Assembly: GCA_021495925.1 (NCBI GenBank)
Contig: JAKEKT010000074.1
Location: 114,017 to 178,016 of the forward strand
DNA length: 64,000 nucleotides
Reading direction: 5' to 3'
From: Diplodia intermedia
Lineage: Eukaryota; Ascomycota; Dothideomycetes; Botryosphaeriales; Botryosphaeriaceae
Shown here: positions 54,701-64,000 of the stretch, piece by piece
Layout of the letters: each line of letters opens with the position of its first letter
Numbering within the stretch: the stretch's first letter is position 1
The notes under the pieces: model-generated
Databases searched by the model: none
What the model was told of the DNA's origin: nothing
The model's input: only the letters and a program-made list of their open reading frames with translations
Made by a program: the position numbers and the translations under genes

Positions 54701-57700
54701 CTCGAAATACTCCTTTTGGTAGACCGGAGTGGTGATGCAAGCGAGAAGCACCATGGCAACAATAGCCGCGTAGATGAACGCCGAGAAAGCGTACCAGATG
54801 GGAATCGAAGGCGTCACACCCTCGATACGGTCGTCACCACGTCCTGGTCCAACAATGCGCTGGCACATCCTCCTGATGAAGTTGTGTGGTTTGAACATGA
54901 AGAGTGAGACGTTGTACGAGGGATGTTTTTGCAAATACTCTCGTTGCGCCTTTTTCCTGCGCTCGGTGGCCGACACAACCTCGTGTGCCATCGTGCGGGG
55001 GTCCAAATCTTCGTACGCCTTGGAAAATTCAAGTCGAGAGTAGAAAGGATTCGGCTCACGATGCCATACCCTGCGGACGAAATGATCCCACAGCCTTGTC
55101 ATGACGCCCACCTTCGCTATGTTTGGTGCGGCGTTGTGTCTTCCTTCTCCATTATGGCCGTGGGAATCTGTTCCGGCGAGCAGCGGTTGCTCGGGCTCAT
55201 CAAGAAAGTCTCGGACCACAGCATCCTTCAGCAACATCTCAGTAGCGGCTGTGCCATAGTCAAGCGGGTCTCTTTTTCTTCCGGCCGTCACCTTGAAGAT
55301 GGTTGACAATGCGAGATTACCGGCTGTGGAACCTCCAAGCTCTTTCTGGTGCAGGAAGGCCTTGACTTGCTGAAGCCGCTTTTCATCTTCTGATACATCA
55401 AAGTTCTCCTGGATGACAGCAATGAACATGTTCAGGACGATGAAGTTCGACAAGATGTACCAGATAATCAAGAAAGCGGCTCCGATCCAGGCGGTGTTAT
55501 AGGTAACTTGAAACTTTTGAACGGTATAGAGGACGTCCGTCCAGTTCTCGCTAGAGAGCAATTGATACATCCCGAGGAATGAGTTGAAGAGGGTCGAGAA
55601 TGTGACTCGGATTGACTCCCCCTCGTCTTCTTGGGGGATCTCGCCGCGGAAGATCTGGGCAGCAAAAAGAGCAGCCAAGAATGTCAGGAGGAACACGAAC
55701 AGGATCAAGTTGAGAAGACCGTAGACGTTGCCCAAGACGGTCATAATGAGTTCGCGTGTCAGAGAGACGGCCAGAACCACACGATAGAAACGCATGATCT
55801 GGAAGACAGTCATCCAAGCGTAGACCCGCTCTTTGCGCCTGACGAGAGGCAGCTGCATTATGGTGGTGATGATTGCAAGAAAGAGATCCAGAAGGTTCCT
55901 TCGACGGCGGTGGAAATGTCTCCAGTCTGCGACAAAGCGCCAGATGATCTCGAGGAGGAGGAAACCAGTCACGACGAGTTCGGTTCTGTCGATGAAATGC
56001 TCGCGGTAATCGCTCATGTCGTGGCTCCGCAAAGCTTGGACGATGAGATCAAAAACAATGAGCAAAACCCAAAATGCTCTGGTTTTGAGATATACTTGAA
56101 GCATGGGAGGCTTGCGCCGTTGGGGCATCACCTCTTGCCTTTCGTCCGGACCTTGCGCGACTTCTTGAGCCGTGAAAGCACTAGTCTTGCTCTCGTCTCT
56201 GATGACTTGGAATGACGACGTGATCACAGCAATGAGCAAGTTGATCAGCCACAGCGCCATGATGACGATTCCAAAGGCAAAGTAGAGACAGGCGGCCAGA
56301 TAGTCGCTGTCTGACAAATTGTACATGATGTCGGAAAACGTATTGGAGGTCATGATGACAAAGACCAGCTCTAACGATTGGAATATGTTGTCATAGCTGA
56401 TGGTGCCGTTTTGTTGGTTTTGGCCTTCGATGCATTGGGCGGGCCACGGACAGATATACCCTTTCTTATAATCTGCCCCTTCCTTTCCATTGGCGGAGAT
56501 CCATGGCAGTGCTGTCCCGTTAGCAGTGAGGTACCCTCCACAGTATTGCTCGGTAACGTAGTCTTCCTGTATGCCCGCCGGATCTTGCCACACGCACGTC
56601 CGCCGGAGACTGGACTTGAAGCTCTGGACCCCGATAATGGCAAACAGAAGCCAGAAGAAACTAATGAGGAAACCGACGTTGACGAGCAATGGGGCTGCTC
56701 TTTTCAGACTTCGAAGAATGACCGTGGTACCGCTGGTAAGACCCAGAAGACGGAGTATGCGCAAGCAACTGAGCATGCGGAAGACGTAGGCGTGGTTGTG
56801 CTCCTCAACGCCAAACACTCCGATGACGAAGCTGATCCAGAATGAGACGACGGCAACAAAGTCGAGTCGGTTGAAGGAGTGGCGCAGAAACGCTCGATGA
56901 GAGAGTCGTACTCTTTGCTGCTGCCGGGCGTTCGCTGGATCATCCACGTCCATCTGGTAGGTGGTAAAGGAACGAAAGAGCACAGGCTGCTCTGGTGGTA
57001 GCGTCGGATCCGATCTCTTAACCGAGGGCTGGCGCTGAGGTCCGGCGAACAGCTTCTTGCCCTTTTCCATCATCGCCTGCCGCACGCCGATTTGACGATT
57101 GATCGTACTGTACTCAACCGGATTGATGATAAAGCCGGACACAATTACTCGTATTATAATCTCGATGGTGTAGATTACGAAAAGGGCCAAGAGGAAATAG
57201 TCTATCCAGGTAGTTCCCCAGTGACTGGACCGGGGCTGTTCAAACACGCTGCGAGCCGAGTCTATAGTGAGCAAAATGGTCTGCATAACGATACAAAGAA
57301 GAAGAATGGGTTCCGTGGCAGGGTGCGTCAGAACATCGCAGAGCTTTGTCCTGATGGCGCTGTTCGGCGGGAAAACCCCTAGGGATTTGCCTTTCAAAGG
57401 GTTTGCGTGGTATCTCCAGTTGAAATTAGGGCGATGTGTAGGTGATGGAAGTTTCTCCAGCGGGGATCCGGGCGAGATCGGAGAGCGCGGAGAGCGCGGA
57501 GACGGCGGCGGCCCATCATTCCCGTACGCATCTACAGATGGCCACTCATCTTCCTCCTCTTGCTGCTCCCCTTGCTTTTTCTGTGAGGACTTCCGACGAA
57601 TGGCTCGTTCAATAAGCTCAGGTTCGTTACTGATGTTGACGACACGCTGAGAGATATTCCTCATCATGGTTCCAGCCCGCCGGAGAGGAGATTCTATTGC

Positions 57701-58459
57701 TGACGGAGAGAGCGATCTTGTGCGTCCGCCCGAACCTGACCGCCCAAGACTCGCAGTTGACAAGCGAAGACCGGCTTCAGCCTGACCAAGGTCATCACCG
57801 AGTCGTGCATTTCCTGGCGAGGCCGAAGCACGCTCCGGGGTCAAGAACTGTACGCTTTGAAAACTAGAGCGGCCGGTTTGCTCCACAGGGGTCCTGGGTT
57901 CCGCGCCGGGCGAGGCAGGCGCAAGGTGCCGAGTGGTGGTGGTTTGTGCCGAGTCCGGGTCTGCGCCTTTGAAGTAACCTGTATTATCATCTTCGGATAT
58001 GCGGCTGTCGTACAATGTGCCATCGCTGGGATGTAGCCAGAGGGCCGGGCTCCGAGGGTTTCCAGGCGATACGATTGAAGGTTGGTCCCGGCGCGAAGAA
58101 TCGCCCTCGAACGATAGACCTGCAAAACCAATGGCGTTCTGAAACGCTCCCACATCTCCCACGGGGCTGATCGGCGAGGACGCGGGATCACGGCCACTGT
58201 TGTTTAGCCCTTGTGTTGACAGCTGGAGTGGCGACGGCCGAATAGCGTCCCGTGGGGGACTGGATTCACTGAGCGGCGCATACCTGGCGTTTCGTGAGTC
58301 CCGGCTGCGTAACAAGCTCCTCCCGCGGTCACTGAGGGTTCGGCGATGCTGCGGGTCGGCGTGGTCGGCGTCAGGGGGCCGGTTGAGGTCTTGGAGCGGT
58401 ATCGACTGCGGCGCCGACTCGTCGCGAGGATAGCGCTGATTATTGTGGTGATCGGCCAT
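51558..58459 (-). CDS. CCH1: High-affinity calcium channel alpha subunit, CCH1-type
   Basis: Voltage-gated-like Ca2+ channel that works with Mid1 in the plasma membrane. 2264 aa from three exons: 58459-52934, 52886-52567 and 52506-51558; introns are 47 and 60 bp. The start is ATG 58459 (MADHHNNQRYPRDES); the frame further upstream lacks ATG. A disordered N-terminus of about 350 residues is followed by four repeats of six helices. S4-type segments are seen, for example MLSCLRILRLLGLTSG and FKALRALRLLNVSD. Pore loops read SNTFSDI (I), SENWTDV (II), QEGWIDV (III) and GEGWNEV (IV), giving N/E/E/E at the filter. After repeat IV an EF-hand-like WAEFDPHGTGFISKEKFPRL follows. The C-terminus is Ser/Pro-rich with a duplicated SRANSIQ. 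Length and order fit CCH1. Confidence 0.95.
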
Positions 58460-59988
58460 GGTAACGAGCGACACGTCCCGAGGTCACTATGCGCTCCAAT
58501 GCGTCATCTGGACCGTGGGCGGCGGAAGGTGGGCGGGAGCGGGTTGGGCGGGCGGCGGAGCAGGTATGCGATAATCTGGGGTAACAGCACTGCGGGCTTC
58601 ACAGATCCGGGTGATCTGTGCGCCGCAGCGTGGTGTTGCGGTCGAACGGGGGTCTTGGTGGCGCGCGACGGGGGGGTCGCGGCGACGGCGCAGAAGGCGG
58701 GAGTGCGTGAAGGCGGCGGGAGTGGTGTTGGTTGAGGTGCGGGCGTGGGCGTGGGCGAAATGTCTCGTCGCGAGGACGGCGATCGCAGCAGCTTGGCGCG
58801 GGATTGTGCATGCAATACGGCCTGGCGTGTCGGAAGCAGAGGCAGCTCTCAGGGCACAGTTCCCAAGCCACGCAGTGGGCCAGAGCGCGCAGAGTGCGAT
58901 TATTTATAGCACCACCGCCACGCGTCGCTACTCGCAACCCAAAAGATTTCTCGAGGGTTCCCGCGCCGCCGCATTCGCCCGGGCTGCCATCCCTATTTGT
59001 GTGCCCCTCTGCCCCCGGCTCTCGGCATGCCCATCAGTTGCCAGCGGAGGGTGGCCGGCAGGCACGGCATGCTCGGCGCGGCCGTCCCATCATCATCTGA
59101 AACGGTAAAGGGCCAGCCTGGCGCATGCAAGGACGCGCTTTACCGAGCCGGGATGGGCGTCCCAGGCAGCGCGCCTGTTTCTGACGGTTTGACGTCTGCC
59201 TGACGCGCCAGAGGGGGCGCGGATGGAGCATTCCAGCTCTGCTTCTCATCTCACGGCGCGCGCCGCTGCTGTGCCGCCGCGCAATCGCGCGGGTGGGCGG
59301 TGTTAAGGTTACGAGAGATAAGGCCCAGCCTTATTGGTACCTAGCCGTCATAGGGCTGACGGGATCTTCACGGCAACTTTCCCGGGCCTGCGAGGTGTTC
59401 TGCGCGGCGCTGCAGCGACTGCTGTCAATACATACGTGCACGAGAGCTGCTTCAAAGGCGTTTGCAGTGGACCTGTCTGAGACGGATAATGGCCTGGTAA
59501 TATATGCGTCCATTGCGTCTCGCCTGGGACCTCTCGTATGGGTGCACGCAAACGCCTGCCGCGGCACACGAACGCGCAGAATCACATACCACGCTGGAAT
59601 CGGGTTTCGCTTAATTTGCGTATTCGGGCGTGTGCCTGGGGCGAAAGGATGGGCAAGGGATGGGATTGTCCTTCATGTGATGCGGCCACGACATGCAGTT
59701 GTGCTGACAGGAGGCCGGGCCGCGGAGCGGTGGTGCCAAGAGCGAGCGCGCCGCCCCGAGTGACGCTGGAGTGTCGGCCCTCTCCAATTTCTACAGAGAT
59801 CAGGTACAGCTTCAGAATCACCCGCCAACTTCCACCCCACGACCGTCGCGCGCCCCGCCGCGAGCCGCGCGCTATTCTCGCTCCACATCGCGCTATCCGA
59901 CCGTTTCTCGCCCGAAGCCACGCCAATCGCGCTGTTTGCCCCCTCGCGCCTGCCGCAACGCGTCGCCGCACGGCACGCTTCCGTCACC
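58460..59988. other. Divergent intergenic region
   Basis: About 1.5 kb between the leftward CCH1 and the rightward PHD gene. GC-rich; a TATAAATA sequence lies on the minus strand at 58908-58901, about 440 bp before the CCH1 ATG, a plausible CCH1 core promoter. Short open frames on both strands lack domains. Confidence 0.5.
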
Positions 59989-62828
59989 ATGCCTGCCAGG
60001 AAGCGCGCCCGTCAGGAAGTCGAGCAGGAGGAACAACCGCCGAACCAAGAGCCCACCAAGCTCGAGAAGCTGCGCAACACCTGGGAGTTTGCGAGTCTCG
60101 TGCAATACATTTACACCTTTGGCAACGTCGTGAAGATCGACGAGGACATCGACGTTGATGTGAGCATTTCCCCGCAGCCATCAGCCGCGTGCACTCCGTA
60201 CACCCCGATGTTGGACGTATCTAACCCGGTGCAGGAACTCGAGGCAGAATGCCTAACGCCCACGCCGTCCGAAACGCTCGCGCAAATCGGCCTAGCTCTG
60301 CTCAAATACGTATCGTCACACAAAGGACTAACGTGAGAGCTCCTGCACACGCGCCAAATAGTCGCCCGCTGACTTTGACCAGCTTGGATATCTTCGACGA
60401 GTATGCGCGCCGCCAGTACGTCGCCAAGGCGCCTCAGCGCAATCCGTTCGGAGTCGATGAGGAGCCTAGGAAGTTTAACGACATGGACACCTTCACCAAG
60501 ATTCGTGTCCTCCAACAGCTTTCCACCTGGACCCTCGGTAATGCTGAACGCATACGCGAGAAGATGCCGGAGCAGAAGGACACGGAGCAGACAAACTGGG
60601 TAAGCCGCATTGTCTACCGGCAGCATTGGTCTTTGCTAAGGTCACGCAGCGCGTCGAAGCATTTGGATGGGACAAGGAGGACCGGACATACTTTGTACTC
60701 GATGACGATCGCTTATACCGCCGTACCGATCCGCCTTTGCCCGCCACCCCACCGCCAAGGTCCAAGTCGAAAGCGAAGGCGAAGCCTAAGAAAGCCAAGG
60801 GCACCCGAGCAAGCAAGCGAAGGAGGCTATCCACATCGCCTTTAGAAAGTGATGTGGAACAGGAGGAAGACGGTACCCAGGATGCTTCTACACGGGAAGA
60901 GGACACATTTGGCGGTATGAAATGGGAATGCGTCGCCGTCACGCTGGAAGACTATAATGGCTTTGTGGAATCGATCCGCAAGAGCAGGGATCCAAATGAG
61001 AAAGAGCTCGTGAAGCGCTTACAGGCCGAAGTCCTACCCATTATCGAGAAGAGGGCTGAGCAACAGCGACAAAAGGCTCTAAGGAAGCAAAGGGAGCTGG
61101 AGAATCTCGAGAAGCTGGCGAATGCAAAGCGGTCCAGCAGAATCGCAGGCCGCGTGGAGAAGCAAAAGGAACAAGAGGCTGCTGTTGAAGCTGAGCGCAA
61201 GCGTACAGCCGACCTAGAAATGGCCAAGAAGGAGCAAGATAAGCAGAAGCAGATGGAGGAGGTGCGTCCATCATTCGATCACCCGCTGCAACCGTTTGCT
61301 GACACCCTCAAGGCACGAGAATCACGCATGATGACCCGCGAGCAGCGCCTAAAAGAACGTGAAGTGAGGCGCATACTTCACGAGGAAGAATTGAAGAAGC
61401 TGCGGGAGAATAGTGAAAAGGCAGAAACCAACGAAATGCGGATGTCCGAACGCCATCTCAAGGCCGAGATGGAAAGGCGTCAGAGAGAGCTGGAGCAGAT
61501 GGCACAAGAGGAAGAAAACTGGATCTTTGATTGCGCCGTCTGTGGTGTTCATGGCGAAAACCTCGTACGGCATCCGACGCGTGTGTTGTTTGGTTCGGCA
61601 GCTGACTTCGCGACAGGACGATGGATCCCACAGCATCGCATGCGAGAGATGCAACGTCTGGCAACATAGTGCGTGCCACGGAATTGCCAAGGCGACAGCA
61701 GAAAGGGACGACTTCCACTTTGTCTGTTCAGATTGCAAGCGCAAGGCGGAAGAGGCTGCGAGGCCTAAGCTGCCACCCCTTAAGTTCAAGGTCGGCGCTT
61801 CACCTAAGCCGGACAATTCTGCCTCATCGCTGGCGGTGGCACCTCCGCCAGGGCAGACTGAAGCTTCCGGTCAGCCGTCGCAGTCAGCACGGCCCCAGCA
61901 AGCAGCCCCACCACACCCACCGCCGGCAAATGGTATCCTGAATAATGGTCCAAGCCTATCGCCTCATGGCCAAACCTCTGGTCCACCTGGAATGATCCAT
62001 GCGGGATCCAGTTATGGCTCCGCACACAGCACGCCCTCTCAAGCTCCACAGCCGCCAGTGCCATCATTACAAGCCGCAAATGCACCGTCCATTCCACCAC
62101 CACGTTTCATGGCGGGTGGTCAAAGTGGACACCACGTTATGGCGGGTCCTCCCAACTGGCACCGCTCACCTCCGTCTCAGAACCCACCTCATGGACAGTC
62201 CAACGGACATAACCGCAATCCGTCATCCAATTCATCTCCAAGTCGGCCTCTGACGTATAACCCGTCCCCGAACAGCCCCTCCTCCGGCTACGGAGCTCAA
62301 TCACCATCAAAGCCGAGTGCAGCTACGGACCAGAAGCGTCCCATGTCCTCGGGATACGGCGCCCCATCGCCGTCAAAGCCCGCACCCGCGTCTTCACCAT
62401 ACCAAACCAACGGGCACCCTATGACAGCCCCTTTCACTAGCCCTGGCACGTCTTTCCTGCCAGCACCGATTCAGCGTCCAGCATTCTCACCGGTAAAGCA
62501 AGCATCGTCCCCTCCGCAGCAGCAGCAGCACTCTTCCCCTTTCGTAGAGAACAACTCCCGACTCCTGCCCGAGCCCTCAGCTGGAATCTCACCGGAAAAG
62601 CATGACGGCGCTCCACCTGCATCCCAAGGGCTCTCCGAACCCCCGAAGCTCCCGCCCGTCGCTCAGTTGGCGCCCAGCGCCAACCCTCCCATATTGACCC
62701 CGCCCAGCAAGAAGGCGCCGGAGGGCTCGCAAGCCGAGCAAAGTAAGCAAACCGCCCCATCATCTGCCTCTGTGCCTGTCGGCCAAGCGAGCTCGGGTCT
62801 TCCGCATAAGACTGCGAACGGCCAGTAA
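59989..62828 (+). CDS. DDT/PHD-finger chromatin protein (RSF1-like)
   Basis: About 853 aa from exons 59989-60159, 60235-60332, 60383-60599, 60650-61261, 61313-61564 and 61617-62828. All are phase-consistent and several have CTAAC/CTGAC branch sites. The N-terminus resembles a DDT-type alpha-helical domain (KLRNTWEFASLVQYIYTFG, LAQIGLALLKYVSSHKGLT) with following WHIM-like stretches (FTKIRVLQQLSTWTLGNAER, VEAFGWDKEDRTYFVLDDDR), a layout as in RSF1/CECR2-type remodelling factors. A long coiled-coil Lys/Glu region follows. The PHD finger is complete: CAVCGVHG, then ACERCNVWQHSACHG and FVCSDCK (C4HC3). The C-terminal 350 residues are Pro/Ser/Gln-rich. Probably reads histone tails in a remodelling complex (inference). 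The 51-bp intron at 61262-61312 keeps the frame open, so it may be retained (870 aa). Confidence 0.85.
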
Positions 62829-64000
62829 AACGGGGGCCTGAACAATGTGGAACATTGTGGGATGCTGTTGTTGTTTTTTGTGTTGTTTCGATATAGATAT
62901 TTTATCATGGCGCCATGGAAAGCCTTTGGGATCACGACAGCATGAGGGAGGGTGTTTTTGTGTGTGTGTATTTCGATCCGCCCAAAAAAGAAAATGGAAG
63001 GATCGATCTCGAGCAACGAATGAATCTTATTATTTTTTCCTTTGCGGATCAGCATTGGTTTCTCATCATTGTTGTTTTGGGCACGAAACACCCTTTTTTT
63101 TTTTTTTTGCATCGGGCTAAAGGCGTTGTTTGTGTACGGGAATGGGTTTTCACACCCCCCAGCCTTGGAGCCTTCACGTCTAATTGGCGTAGACGCAATT
63201 TGTTTCGTCGAGGAGACCTCCCGGTGTGCGCTGCGTGGTTTTTTTTTTGAATGCGGGGATATATACCATTTGCGTGATCGAAAAGGATGACAGTTGAATT
63301 CTTTTTTTTTCCTTTCTGGAAGCCGGGGTTGTTTGTTCCTCTCGAAGGGCGGGCGGGCGGGTACCTACACGTCAAACCTTTCGATGCCTTTTTAACTTTT
63401 GTCGCCATCGGAGTGGGACTCACTCCTTCTGAAAGTCGTCTGCCCGTCCACGGGAGAAGCATCGGGAGGGGAAGGAATGGTTCTATCAACTTGCGTCTCA
63501 AATAAACAATTCGAGAACAGAGATGAGAATGAAGAAGATCCAACGTCCCCGCCCCAACGGCTGTGGTGGTTAGTTCTCGGCAGTGTGCCTAGATGTCTGT
63601 GCAAGGTCATGGTTCGCTCGTCAGTCTGTTGTTCCCTGATCCAAGCAACATAATCGACCGGTGCTGCACCGCACCTCAATACGATTCTTCCAAGAGTTCA
63701 CCCTAGTCACGCGGCAAAGAAGTCCGAAAGCATGTCTGCAGCAGGCTTCAGTACATAGCGAGTCGAACGCTTCCGTCACGCCCCGGCGAACAGCATTGCA
63801 TTCTACTCCAGTCCTATGCGAAAATTTTCCAAGATGTCAAGACGTGGGAACGACGGGATGTTGGAATAAATAGCCCCCCCTTCCTCGGGCCAACACAGCG
63901 CTTCATTCAAAGGGCTCTTCTTTCTTTAATAATTTTTTTTACTTTACCCCTGCAGCCCCAGAATGCAAGAGTTAGGGAGTCCCCCCCCTTCTAGCAAAGC
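62829..64000. other. Intergenic region to window end
   Basis: 3' region of the PHD gene, then about 1 kb of AT-richer sequence with T runs (near 63095-63108, 63239-63248 and 63302-63310). Short frames on both strands show no domain; no gene seen. Confidence 0.5.

Overview
This is nuclear DNA of a filamentous ascomycete (Pezizomycotina, probably a GC-rich Sordariomycete-like fungus). Genes carry short introns (about 47-113 bp) with GT...AG ends and CTGAC/CTAAC branch sites. Genes lie on both strands without operons. The gene set is typically fungal: laccase, CCH1 calcium channel, PRP31, CLF1, arrestin, FNT nitrite/formate transporter, GH31 glycosidase and HET/NLR-type genes. The species cannot be named from the sequence. 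All splice models are read by eye.

Left part (1-18.2 kb): an MFS transporter cut by the window edge, then two broken HET-domain relics facing away from each other from a junction near 3296. Next come an intronless laccase, a small secreted protein divergent from it, a class 1A-like dihydroorotate dehydrogenase, and a large membrane-anchored ankyrin-repeat protein whose C-terminus looks like a six-bladed fucose-lectin-type propeller.

Middle (18.2-43 kb): a P-loop stub of a NACHT/NLR gene, an IMPACT-family protein, a mitochondrial hotdog thioesterase, a broken nucleoside-phosphorylase-domain relic, an arrestin, a histone-fold protein (DPB4-like), a low-complexity nuclear-looking protein, the divergent splicing pair PRP31/CLF1, a GH31 alpha-xylosidase-like enzyme, a disordered Asp/His-rich protein and an FNT transporter.

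Right part (43-64 kb): the distal half of a NACHT-ankyrin NLR pseudogene, a gene-poor 6-kb stretch with one small low-complexity gene, the CCH1 calcium channel, and a DDT/PHD chromatin protein.

Housekeeping genes (splicing, replication, chromatin, calcium uptake) are interleaved with decayed pieces of the fungal allorecognition/innate-immunity repertoire: two HET relics, a PNP_UDP-type relic, a NACHT P-loop stub and a NACHT-ankyrin body. The intact ankyrin-propeller membrane protein lies in the same neighbourhood. That assembly is the most interesting aspect of the window. A second unusual signal is a within-gene switch of coding-strand composition, C-rich in the 5' half and G-rich in the 3' half, in several unrelated genes.
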